12,907 nucleotides of DNA from UBA9414 sp958446945 (GTDB lineage Bacteria > Bacillota > Clostridia > Lachnospirales > Lachnospiraceae). Each line of letters starts with the position of its first letter. The first letter of the stretch is position 1. Shown in pieces: positions 1 through 7,054 of this stretch. The notes beneath the pieces were generated by a model, which ran no database searches, was not told where the DNA came from, and saw only the letters and a list, made by a program, of their open reading frames with translations. The stretch lies in assembly GCA_958446945.1 (NCBI GenBank), contig CAUCYJ010000058.1, positions 1-12,907 on the forward strand, in the 5' to 3' direction. Made by a program: the position numbers and the translations under genes.

Positions 1-7
1 AACGCAT

Positions 8-47
8 AAAAATACCCTCCTTACTGGTTAGTCCAGTAAAGAGGGTA
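8..47 (-). terminator. Intrinsic terminator of the large activase gene
   Basis: Positions 13-27 and 33-47 form a 15-bp stem with one mismatch (20 against 40) and a 5-nt loop (28-32). Read on the minus strand, the stem is followed at once by five T residues (complement of 8-12). It lies about 40 nt past the stop codon of the leftward activase gene, so it ends that transcript. No T-run follows directly on the plus strand, so it is probably one-directional. Confidence 0.88.
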
Positions 48-86
48 CATATCATTTAACTTGGACGTTCTTTTTTTAATCAAGAA

Positions 87-3000
87 TTACTCCAGATTTT
101 TATATGCGGTTGAAAGCATTAATTTAATACGGTTCAGCTGATTTACTTCGCTGGCACCCGGATCATAATCGATTGCAACGATATTGGAGTCAGGATGAAG
201 ACGTCTTAACTCTTTGATAACACCTTTTCCTACGATATGGTTCGGCAAGCAGGCGAAAGGCTGTGTACAGACGATGTTCTTTGTACCGCTGTGAATGAGT
301 TCCAGCATTTCTCCGGTTAGGAACCAGCCTTCTCCGGTTTGATTTCCAAGTGATACCACTTCTTTTGCCATATTTGCCGTGTCTTTGATATGGGACGGCG
401 GGAGAAAGTGTTTACTTTCTTTTAATGCATCACAGGCAGATTTTCGCATGGATTCCAGTACACGAATCCCAAGATTAGCTTTCCAGGCAGAAGATTTTTT
501 CATACCAAGATGTTCGGACTTAAAATTCATATTATAGAAACTGTACAGGAAGAAATCCGTCAGATCCGGAACAACTGCCTCAGCGCCTTCTTGTTCCAGA
601 AGCTCCACAAGATAGTTGTTTGCGACCGGAGAGAATTTGACAAGAATTTCTCCGACAATTCCTACTTTTGGTTTTTTGATATCCAGCATTGGAAGCTGAT
701 CAAATTCTTTTACAATCCGGCGGCAGAGCTGATCGAATTTTCTTTTAGAGAGATGATTGCTCTGGAGAAAATTAATACATTCCTGTTTTAACCTTTCATG
801 GAGTGCATTGGCTGATCCTGGAATCTTTTCATAAGGGCGGGTACGATAGAGTACACGCATGAAAATGTCGCCGAGAAGCAGGGAATACACGCCTCGCAAC
901 AAGAGAGGGAGTGTAATCTGAAAACCAGGGTTATTTTCAAGACCGCTCAAATTCAATGAAATAACCGGAATATGTCCATAGCCGGCTTTGCCAAGTGCAC
1001 GGCGGATAAAGCCAATGTAGTTGGAGGCACGGCAACCGCCTCCGGTCTGCGTGATGATAACCGCAAGTTTATCTGCATCGTATTCGCCGGACAGAATCGC
1101 ATCCATAATCTGACCGACAACAATCAGGGATGGATAGCAGGCGTCATTGTTTACATATTTTAAGCCCGTGTTAATGGCCGCTTTATTGCTGTTTGGAAGC
1201 ACTTTGATGTTATAACCGCATTTGCGAAAAGCTGGCTCTACAAGGTCAAAATGAATTGGAGACATCTGTGGACAAAGAATCGTATAATCTTTTTTCATTT
1301 CTTTTGTAAAGGGAACTTTTGTAATGGCAGTTGAATGTAGCTCTCGTGTCTCCTGTTTCTGATCCCGCACACGAATTGCAGCGAGCAGGGAACGGATACG
1401 AATTCTTGCAGCACCCAGATTATTTACTTCATCGATTTTTAAAGAAGTATAGATCTTGCCTGATCCAGTTAAAATATCGGATACCTGATCGGTTGTGACA
1501 GCATCCAGACCGCAGCCAAAAGAGTTGAGCTGAATGAGATCTAGATCATTTCTTGTCTTGACATAATTAGCGGCGGCATAAAGTCTTGAGTGGTACATCC
1601 ACTGATCCATTACGAGCAACGGACGTTCTACCGGAGCTAAGTGGGAAATGGAATCCTCTGTCAAAACAGCAATATCATATGAATTAATCAGTTCAGGAAT
1701 TCCGTGATTTACTTCCGGATCTACGTGATACGGACGTCCTGCAAGAACAATGCCGTGTTTATGATGTTCTTTTATGTACGCCAGTGTCTCTTCACCTTTT
1801 TTGCGGATATCATTTCTTGCATTGGAAAGTTCAGCCCAAGCTTTTGAAGCAGCTTTTCGAATTTCTTCTGCAGGAATTGAAAGAGTATTTGCTAGTTCTT
1901 TCACAAGGCAGTTTGTAAATGTTGCCTCATCTTTTAAAGAGAGGAATGGATTGAGAAAACGAACTTCTCCATTCACAATGGTGTCGATATTGTTTCGAAT
2001 ATTTTCTGCATAGGAAGTAACTATCGGGCAGTTATAGTGATTATTTGCATCTTCAAATTCCTGGCGTTCATAAGGAATACAAGGATAGAAGATAAAAGGC
2101 ACATTCTGCCGGATTAGCCATTCTACATGCCCGTGAGCCAATTTGGCTGGATAACATTCGGATTCACTTGGAATCGACTCGATTCCCATTTCATAAATCT
2201 TATGACTGGAAGTCGGAGAAAGCAGTACCCGGTAGCCAAGTTCGGTAAAGAACGTGAACCAGAGTGGGTAATTCTCATACATATTCAAAACGCGTGGAAT
2301 TCCGACAATGCCGCGCTTCGCCTCGGAAAGAGAGAGCGGTTCATAATCAAAGTAGCGGTGGAATTTGTAGTCGAATAGGTTCGGAAGTTTGTTTTGTGAT
2401 TTTTCCTTGCCTAGTCCACGCTCACAGCGGTTTCCGGAAATGTAGCTCCGGCCGCCGCTGAATTTATTGACAGTCAGGCGGCAGTTGTTTGTACATCCCT
2501 TACATTTTGTCATTGTTGTTGTATAAGTAAGTGCTTCGATTTCTTTGATTGGAAGCATGGTCGTACCGGTGCATCCTTTCATTTGATAGCGTTCTCTTGC
2601 GATGAGTGCAGCGCCAAAAGCGCCCATAATACCGGCAATATCCGGGCGTACAGCATGACAGTCGGCAATACTTTCAAAACTTCGCAGGACAGCGTCGTTA
2701 TAAAAAGTTCCACCCTGTACTACAATGTGAGAACCAAGTTCAGAAGCATCGGATACTTTGATTACTTTAAACAGAGCATTTTTAATAACGGAGTAGGCCA
2801 GCCCGGCAGAAATATCTGCAACAGAAGCCCCTTCTTTTTGTGCTTGTTTTACTTTAGAATTCATAAATACGGTGCAGCGCGTTCCGAGATCGATAGGATT
2901 GCGGGCAAATAGAGCTTCGTGAGCAAAATCTTCTACAGAATAGTTAAGAGATTTTGCGAAAGTTTCAATGAAAGAACCGCATCCGGAGGAACAGGCTTCA

Positions 3001-4331
3001 TTTAACTGTACACTGTCTACTGTCTGATTTTTGATTTTAATGCACTTCATATCCTGACCGCCGATATCAAGGATACAGTCTACATCCGGCTCAAAAAAAG
3101 ATGCGGCATAGTAGTGGGAGATTGTTTCCACTTCGCCTTCATCAAGCAAAAGAGCGGATTTGATTAATACTTCGCCATAGCCGGTGGAGCAGGAATGAAC
3201 AATTTGTACACCATCCGGAAGATGTCGGTAAATATCTTTTATGGCAGAGATTGTTGTGCCAAGAGGATCACCGTTATTGCTTTGATAAAAAGAATACAGC
3301 AGTGTTCCGTCTTCAGCGACAAGTGCTGCTTTTGTTGTTGTAGAACCGGCATCAATTCCGAGAAAACAGTTTCCGCGATAGGTACTTAGATCCATCATTG
3401 GAACTTGGTGCCTGTCATGTCGTTTTTTAAATTCGTGATAATCTTGTTCAGAAGCAAAAAGAGGCTGGAGGCGCTCTACTTCAAATTCCATTTCGATTCG
3501 GTTTGCAAGTTTATCTCTTAACTCCAACAGAGATGTCACAACATCTTTTTTGGAGTTCAAGGCAGATCCGATGGCGGCAAAGAGATGAGAATAAGTTGGA
3601 ATAATTGTATGCTCCTCATCAAGGTTCAGCGTACGGACAAATGCTTCCCGAAGTTCTGAAAGAAAATGCAATGGTCCGCCGAGAAAAGCAACATGACCAC
3701 GGATAGGCTTGCCGCAGGCGAGTCCGCTGATCGTCTGGTTGACAACTGCCTGAAAAATAGAGGCAGATAAGTCTTCTTTTGTGGCGCCTTCGTTAATCAA
3801 AGGCTGGATGTCTGACTTTGCAAAAACACCGCAGCGTGCCGCAATGGTATAAAGGGCTTTATAATGTTTGGCATATTCATTTAGTCCGGTGGCGTCTGTC
3901 TGAAGAAGAGAAGCCATCTGATCGATAAATGAACCGGTACCGCCGGCACAGATTCCGTTCATACGTTGCTCGACATTTTTTCCCTCAAAATAAATAATCT
4001 TGGCGTCTTCACCGCCAAGTTCAATGGCAACATCTGTCTGAGGCGCGTAATCCTGCAAGGCAGAAGATACGGCAATTACCTCCTGAACAAAAGGAACCCC
4101 GAGATGCTTTGCCAGGGTTAAACCTCCTGAACCGGTGATCATCGGGGATACTTTGACAGAACCGACAGTATAGAGTGCCCGTCCCAGGAGATCTGAGAGG
4201 GTTTCCTGAATATTGGCATAATGCCGTTCATAGTCAGAAAAAAGTATTTCGTTATGGTCGTTTAATACAGCAATTTTAACAGTGGTGGAGCCGATGTCAA
4301 TTCCTAGTGTATACAAATCTTTTTGACGCAT
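87..4331 (-). CDS. Fused 2-hydroxyacyl-CoA dehydratase activase-type protein (two ASKHA ATPase modules, DUF2229-like, dehydratase-D-like region)
   Basis: A 1414-residue cytoplasmic protein. Module 1 (about 1-270) carries the actin/Hsp70-type phosphate loop around D12, a second loop GGED at 106-109, and C128 and C167, which match the two [4Fe-4S] ligands of the HgdC activator. Module 2 (about 320-590) repeats this with D327, GGQD at 424-427, C447 or C451, and C486. A Cys cluster follows (C610, C613, C617, C636), then a DUF2229-like segment (C726, C751) and a region like the dehydratase D component (C940, C1065, C1100, C1361). In characterised relatives the ATPase drives one electron into an iron-sulphur dehydratase for radical dehydration of 2-hydroxyacyl-CoA. 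That both halves sit in one chain suggests a self-contained ATP-driven reductase, but the substrate of this clostridial family is not known to me. The ATG follows AAAGGAGTGACAGC. It is monocistronic with its own promoter and terminator. Confidence 0.9.
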   Translation of the reverse strand: MRQKDLYTLGIDIGSTTVKIAVLNDHNEILFSDYERHYANIQETLSDLLGRALYTVGSVKVSPMITGSGGLTLAKHLGVPFVQEVIAVSSALQDYAPQTDVAIELGGEDAKIIYFEGKNVEQRMNGICAGGTGSFIDQMASLLQTDATGLNEYAKHYKALYTIAARCGVFAKSDIQPLINEGATKEDLSASIFQAVVNQTISGLACGKPIRGHVAFLGGPLHFLSELREAFVRTLNLDEEHTIIPTYSHLFAAIGSALNSKKDVVTSLLELRDKLANRIEMEFEVERLQPLFASEQDYHEFKKRHDRHQVPMMDLSTYRGNCFLGIDAGSTTTKAALVAEDGTLLYSFYQSNNGDPLGTTISAIKDIYRHLPDGVQIVHSCSTGYGEVLIKSALLLDEGEVETISHYYAASFFEPDVDCILDIGGQDMKCIKIKNQTVDSVQLNEACSSGCGSFIETFAKSLNYSVEDFAHEALFARNPIDLGTRCTVFMNSKVKQAQKEGASVADISAGLAYSVIKNALFKVIKVSDASELGSHIVVQGGTFYNDAVLRSFESIADCHAVRPDIAGIMGAFGAALIARERYQMKGCTGTTMLPIKEIEALTYTTTMTKCKGCTNNCRLTVNKFSGGRSYISGNRCERGLGKEKSQNKLPNLFDYKFHRYFDYEPLSLSEAKRGIVGIPRVLNMYENYPLWFTFFTELGYRVLLSPTSSHKIYEMGIESIPSESECYPAKLAHGHVEWLIRQNVPFIFYPCIPYERQEFEDANNHYNCPIVTSYAENIRNNIDTIVNGEVRFLNPFLSLKDEATFTNCLVKELANTLSIPAEEIRKAASKAWAELSNARNDIRKKGEETLAYIKEHHKHGIVLAGRPYHVDPEVNHGIPELINSYDIAVLTEDSISHLAPVERPLLVMDQWMYHSRLYAAANYVKTRNDLDLIQLNSFGCGLDAVTTDQVSDILTGSGKIYTSLKIDEVNNLGAARIRIRSLLAAIRVRDQKQETRELHSTAITKVPFTKEMKKDYTILCPQMSPIHFDLVEPAFRKCGYNIKVLPNSNKAAINTGLKYVNNDACYPSLIVVGQIMDAILSGEYDADKLAVIITQTGGGCRASNYIGFIRRALGKAGYGHIPVISLNLSGLENNPGFQITLPLLLRGVYSLLLGDIFMRVLYRTRPYEKIPGSANALHERLKQECINFLQSNHLSKRKFDQLCRRIVKEFDQLPMLDIKKPKVGIVGEILVKFSPVANNYLVELLEQEGAEAVVPDLTDFFLYSFYNMNFKSEHLGMKKSSAWKANLGIRVLESMRKSACDALKESKHFLPPSHIKDTANMAKEVVSLGNQTGEGWFLTGEMLELIHSGTKNIVCTQPFACLPNHIVGKGVIKELRRLHPDSNIVAIDYDPGASEVNQLNRIKLMLSTAYKNLE

Positions 4332-4399
4332 GCTGTCACTCCTTTATCTTAATAATGTAATGTCACTACTTATTTAATATGCTTTGCATACCAACGTAC

Positions 4400-4428
4400 A
4401 TTATACGACAGAAAGGTAAAAAACACAA
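4400..4428 (-). promoter_or_regulatory. Candidate sigma-A promoter of the activase gene
   Basis: On the minus strand a perfect TATAAT (complement of 4400-4405) is preceded by a 17-nt spacer and a poor -35 TTGTGT (complement of 4423-4428). Transcription would start near 4393, giving a leader of about 60 nt. The -10 box lies inside a small inverted repeat, CGTA-TAATG-TACG on that strand. The weak -35 suggests dependence on an activator or modest expression. Confidence 0.6.
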
Positions 4429-4448
4429 TTTCCAAATAGCTAAAAAGA

Positions 4449-4487
4449 TTGTTAAATATTATGAACAAATTGTGAAATGTGACATTT
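4449..4487. promoter_or_regulatory. Two candidate operator palindromes in the divergent intergenic region
   Basis: An imperfect repeat at 4449-4468 has arms TTGTT and AACAA, and a perfect 13-bp one at 4475-4487 reads AAATGT-g-ACATTT. They lie between the leftward activase promoter (-35 ends at 4428) and the first rightward promoter (-35 begins at 4489). A regulator bound here could act on both sides. The TTGTT/AACAA arms recall Rex sites, but the spacing is 10 nt rather than the 8 nt of the consensus, so I do not assign it. Confidence 0.35.
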
Positions 4488-4488
4488 T

Positions 4489-4517
4489 TTGACGAAGGTT
4501 GGAAAAGAGAATTTAAT
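4489..4517 (+). promoter_or_regulatory. Candidate distal promoter of the rhomboid-like/decarboxylase unit
   Basis: TTGACG (4489-4494), a 17-nt spacer and TTTAAT (4512-4517) each differ from the sigma-A consensus at one position. It would be the upstream member of a tandem pair; the 13-bp palindrome at 4475-4487 ends one base before its -35 box. Confidence 0.45.
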
Positions 4518-4552
4518 ATTTTCTAAAAAAGAAATAAACATCAGGCTTCAAA

Positions 4553-4581
4553 TTGACAAACGTCAAAGGAAAAGTTACAAT
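4553..4581 (+). promoter_or_regulatory. Strong promoter of the rhomboid-like/decarboxylase unit
   Basis: TTGACA (4553-4558), exactly 17 nt, then TACAAT (4576-4581): a near-perfect sigma-A promoter. Transcription would begin near 4588, leaving a leader of about 37 nt before the ATG at 4625. The -35 box is overlapped by an inverted repeat, TTGAC-N4-GTCAA (4553-4566), which could be a repressor site. The open reading frame extends up to a TTG at 4553, but that codon is the -35 element itself and cannot lie on this transcript. Confidence 0.78.
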
Positions 4582-4610
4582 GTGTACATTATCATATATA
4601 AAAAATGAAA

Positions 4611-4618
4611 AGGGGAAG
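4611..4618 (+). promoter_or_regulatory. Ribosome binding site fixing the rhomboid-like start
   Basis: AGGGGAAG stands 6 nt before the ATG at 4625. The TTG at the upstream end of the open frame has no such site, so this sequence decides the start. Confidence 0.75.
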
Positions 4619-4624
4619 AATTGT

Positions 4625-5476
4625 ATGAACTGGTTGAATAAACTGGAAAGAAAATTTGGAAAGTACGCCATTCCGAATTTAACATTCTATCTGATTGCAT
4701 GTTATGTACTTGGTTTTGCCATTTCCGTGTTTATGCCGAATATGTTTTCGTATCTGACGCTGGAGCCAGCGTTGATTCTCAGAGGACAGGTTTGGAGGAT
4801 TGTAAGCTGGGTGCTGATTCCGCCATCAAGTTTTGATCTCTTTACGATCATTATGCTGCTGTTTTACTATTCACTTGGAAAGACATTGGAGCAGACATGG
4901 GGAACTTTCCGGTATAATGTATATATTTTCTCGGGAATTATCTTTACGGTAATTGGTGCATTTGTGCTATATGGAATCTTTTCAATACTTGTTCCGAGAT
5001 TTGCAGGAGTTGGAGGCATTATGGGAGCTTTCTTCTCGACGTATTACATTAATATGTCTATTTTCCTTGCATTTGCAGCAAGTTATCCGGAGATGCAGGT
5101 ACTGCTTTATTTTGTGATCCCGATTAAGATGAAGTGGATGGGGATTCTGTATTTCGTGCTGATCGGATATGATTTCTTAAGAGGAGGCTGGCCAACGAAG
5201 GTTGTTATTTTAGCGTCGCTTCTGAACTTTATTGTATTTTTCTTATCAACAAGAAATCTTTCTCCATATAATCCGAAAGAAATACAGAGAAAACGCAAAT
5301 TTCAGCAGGAAATGAAGCGATCAGCGCCGTCAGGAGACGGGCCGCGGCATCGCTGTGCAGTATGCGGCAGGACAGAGCTGGATGATCCGAATCTGGAATT
5401 CCGCTATTGCTCAAAGTGTAATGGCAATTATGAATATTGCCAGGACCATTTATTCACACATGAACATAAAAAATAA
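4625..5476 (+). CDS. Rhomboid-like membrane protein (pseudoprotease) with C-terminal Cys/His zinc-binding tail
   Basis: A 283-residue integral membrane protein. Rhomboid-fold features are the first hydrophobic segment (about 19-38), the W57-R58 pair in loop 1, and segments near 72-88, 97-120, 128-150, 155-182 and 190-207. In active rhomboids the protease motif reads GxSG; here the matching stretch reads G-V-G-G-I-M-G (128-134), without the serine, and no catalytic histidine is seen in the last segment. I infer a non-proteolytic rhomboid or Derlin-like protein that binds or guides membrane clients. A basic cytosolic linker leads to C244-x2-C247 and C262-x2-C265, a zinc-ribbon pattern, followed by C272, H275, H279 and H281, which could form a second site. 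Start chosen at the ATG with AGGGGAAG 6 nt upstream; the longer TTG version begins inside the promoter. The next gene follows after 15 nt. Its partner is unknown. Confidence 0.78.
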   Translation: MNWLNKLERKFGKYAIPNLTFYLIACYVLGFAISVFMPNMFSYLTLEPALILRGQVWRIVSWVLIPPSSFDLFTIIMLLFYYSLGKTLEQTWGTFRYNVYIFSGIIFTVIGAFVLYGIFSILVPRFAGVGGIMGAFFSTYYINMSIFLAFAASYPEMQVLLYFVIPIKMKWMGILYFVLIGYDFLRGGWPTKVVILASLLNFIVFFLSTRNLSPYNPKEIQRKRKFQQEMKRSAPSGDGPRHRCAVCGRTELDDPNLEFRYCSKCNGNYEYCQDHLFTHEHKK

Positions 5477-5478
5477 CT

Positions 5479-5483
5479 AGGAG
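5479..5483 (+). promoter_or_regulatory. Ribosome binding site fixing the decarboxylase start
   Basis: AGGAG lies 8 nt before the ATG at 5492. The in-frame GTG at 5483 begins within the last base of this site and so cannot be the real start; the protein begins Met-Lys-Lys. Confidence 0.75.
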
Positions 5484-5491
5484 TGCTACTG

Positions 5492-6763
5492 ATGAAGAAA
5501 GAACCATTTGTGACGAAAGAACAGATTGAAGAGATTGTAAAGACATATCCGACGCCATTTCATCTGTATGATGAGAGGGGAATCCGGAAGAATATGCAGG
5601 CATTAAGAGATGCATTTGCCTGGAACCCAGGATTTCGGGAATATTTCGCGGTGAAAGCAACGCCAAATCCATATCTGATGCAGATTTTGCGTGAGTATGG
5701 CTGTGGCTGTGACTGCTCTTCTTATACAGAATTGATGCTTTCGGAAGCGATCGGAGCAACCGGCGAAGACATTATGTTTTCATCTAATGCGACGCCGGCA
5801 GAGGAATTTGCTTATGCGGCGAAGCTTGGAGCGACGATCAACCTGGATGATTTTACCCATATTCAATTTTTAGAAGATACGATTGGCTATATCCCGAAAA
5901 AAATCAGCTGCAGATTCAATCCGGGCGGATTGTTCCAGATCAGTAATGATATTATGGATAATCCGGGAGACTCTAAATATGGAATGACAACAGAGCAGTT
6001 GTTTGAAGCGTTTCGGATACTGAAGGCAAAGGGCGCAGAAGAATTTGGAATTCACGCCTTTCTGGCAAGTAATACGGTGACGAACGAATACTATCCGATG
6101 CTGGCAAGAGTGTTGTTTAAACTGGCAGTACAGCTCCGGAAAGAAACGGGAGCGCATATCTCATTTATCAATTTATCAGGCGGTATCGGGATTCCGTATA
6201 CACCGGATCAGGAACCGAATGATATCAGAGTGATTGGAGATGGGGTGCGCAGAGTATACGAGGAAGTGCTTGTTCCGGCAGGAATGGGAGATGTGGCAAT
6301 TTATACAGAACTGGGGCGTTTTATGATGGGACCGTATGGTTGTCTTGTAACGAAAGCTGTCCACGAAAAGCATATCTATAAAGAGTATATAGGTTGTGAT
6401 GCTTGTGCGGTGAATCTTATGCGACCGGCTATGTATGGAGCTTATCATCATATTACAGTTGCTGGGAAAGAACGCCATGTCTGTGATCATAAGTATGATA
6501 TTACGGGCTCTCTTTGTGAGAATAATGACAAGTTTGCCATTGACCGGATGCTGCCAAAGATTGAAATCGGCGATTATCTGATTATTCATGATACAGGCGC
6601 ACATGGATTTTCGATGGGTTATAACTACAATGGAAAGTTAAAGTCAGCAGAACTTCTTTTGAAAGAGAACGGAGAAGTACAACTAATCCGAAGGGCAGAA
6701 ACGCCGGCAGATTATTTTGCAACATTTGATTGCTTTGAGATTGGAAAGAAATTATTGGGATAG
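5492..6763 (+). CDS. lysA: Diaminopimelate decarboxylase-like PLP enzyme (fold type III)
   Basis: A 423-residue cytosolic enzyme of the alanine-racemase-fold decarboxylase family; LysA proper converts meso-diaminopimelate to L-lysine. Visible features are K55 in YFAVKATPNP, which would bind PLP; C-D-C-S-S-Y (73-78); a glycine loop S-G-G-I-G-I-P (229-235); E273-L-G-R276 for the usual EPGR; R311-P-A-M-Y; C342-E343, the partner-subunit cysteine and acid that shape the DapDC active site; and Y377 near the end. Odd points: where the family has H-x-H-x-G-S, this protein has H188-A-F190-L-A-S, so the ring-stacking histidine is Phe, and the usual GGG loop begins with Ser. That may mark a lineage-specific LysA or another substrate such as a different amino acid, so the gene symbol is tentative. 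It is co-transcribed with the rhomboid-like gene; no lysine riboswitch is visible. Confidence 0.75.
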   Translation: MKKEPFVTKEQIEEIVKTYPTPFHLYDERGIRKNMQALRDAFAWNPGFREYFAVKATPNPYLMQILREYGCGCDCSSYTELMLSEAIGATGEDIMFSSNATPAEEFAYAAKLGATINLDDFTHIQFLEDTIGYIPKKISCRFNPGGLFQISNDIMDNPGDSKYGMTTEQLFEAFRILKAKGAEEFGIHAFLASNTVTNEYYPMLARVLFKLAVQLRKETGAHISFINLSGGIGIPYTPDQEPNDIRVIGDGVRRVYEEVLVPAGMGDVAIYTELGRFMMGPYGCLVTKAVHEKHIYKEYIGCDACAVNLMRPAMYGAYHHITVAGKERHVCDHKYDITGSLCENNDKFAIDRMLPKIEIGDYLIIHDTGAHGFSMGYNYNGKLKSAELLLKENGEVQLIRRAETPADYFATFDCFEIGKKLLG

Positions 6764-6791
6764 AATGAAAACTGTCTTTAATAGAGAAAAA

Positions 6792-6837
6792 AAGCTTTTT
6801 CAAAAAATAAAAATGAAAAATTTTGAAGAAAAAGCTT
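6792..6837. repeat. AT-rich inverted repeat between lysA-like gene and tRNA-Leu
   Basis: AAGCTTTTTC (6792-6801) and its exact complement GAAAAAGCTT (6828-6837) form a 10-bp stem, with a further CAAAA/TTTTG pairing possible inside. No T-run follows, so it is a poor intrinsic terminator, but it is the only hairpin between the decarboxylase stop and the tRNA. Its right arm overlaps the -35 box of the tRNA promoter. It could be a weak terminator, an RNA end-protecting hairpin or an operator. Confidence 0.4.
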
Positions 6838-6864
6838 GCATTTATCATAAAACCATGATATGAT
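6836..6864 (+). promoter_or_regulatory. Extended -10 promoter of tRNA-Leu
   Basis: TTGCAT (6836-6841), a 17-nt spacer and TATGAT (6859-6864), with TGA directly before the -10 box giving an extended -10. Transcription would start near 6871, about 14 nt before the mature tRNA 5' end. Confidence 0.75.
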
Positions 6865-6884
6865 AAAAAACGGTTGAGAAACCG

Positions 6885-6967
6885 GCCGGTGTGTCGGAAT
6901 GGCAGACGAGGCAGACTCAAAATCTGTTGTGGGCAACCACGTGCGGGTTCAAGTCCCGCCGCCGGCA
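6885..6967 (+). tRNA. tRNA-Leu, anticodon CAA (reads UUG)
   Basis: The acceptor stem pairs 6885-6891 (GCCGGTG) with 6960-6966 (CGCCGGC), leaving discriminator A at 6967, as expected for leucine. The anticodon arm is GCAGA / TCTGT around the loop CTCAAAA, so the anticodon is CAA. A long variable arm with a GTGG/CCAC-type stem makes it class II, and the T arm is GCGGG / CCCGC around TTCAAGT. The CCA end is not encoded and must be added afterwards. It is 83 nt long without CCA, and sits alone between its own promoter and terminator. Confidence 0.96.
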
Positions 6968-6973
6968 TAAGAG

Positions 6974-7000
6974 AAGTATCGCGTATGCGGTACTTTTTTT
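6974..7000 (+). terminator. Intrinsic terminator after tRNA-Leu
   Basis: A 9-bp stem (6974-6982 with 6987-6995, one G-T pair) with a 4-nt loop is followed by a run of T residues to 7000. It starts 6 nt past the tRNA discriminator base and separates the tRNA from polA. Confidence 0.88.
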
Positions 7001-7025
7001 GTTGCCTGGATTTTCGATAATCGTG

Positions 7026-7054
7026 TTTTCATTGACTCTAAAATATGATATCAT
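7026..7054 (+). promoter_or_regulatory. Candidate extended -10 promoter of the polA operon
   Basis: TTTTCA (7026-7031), a 17-nt spacer and TATCAT (7049-7054) preceded by TGA, an extended -10 arrangement like that of the tRNA promoter. The -10 region lies in a perfect 12-bp palindrome, TATGATATCATA (7044-7055). The better-looking TTGACT at 7032 has no -10 box at a workable distance. The leader to the polA ATG would be about 45 nt. Confidence 0.5.

Noticed and set aside
4334..4367. Direct repeat TGTCACT (4334-4340 and 4361-4367) before the activase gene
   Set aside because: One copy is part of the ribosome binding site region and seven bases recur easily by chance.
4449..4468. Rex operator
   Set aside because: The arms match TTGTT/AACAA but are 10 nt apart instead of 8, so it was recorded only as an unassigned palindrome.
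6785..6802. Hairpin in the A-run/T-run around 6790-6800 as a lysA terminator
   Set aside because: Only A-T pairs with almost no loop; too weak to count as an intrinsic terminator.
6582..6968. A 128-codon minus-strand frame covering the tRNA
   Set aside because: Its first residues are the antisense translation of tRNA-Leu, a well-known false gene, and the rest is the shadow of the decarboxylase frame and AT-rich spacer. No ribosome site supports it.
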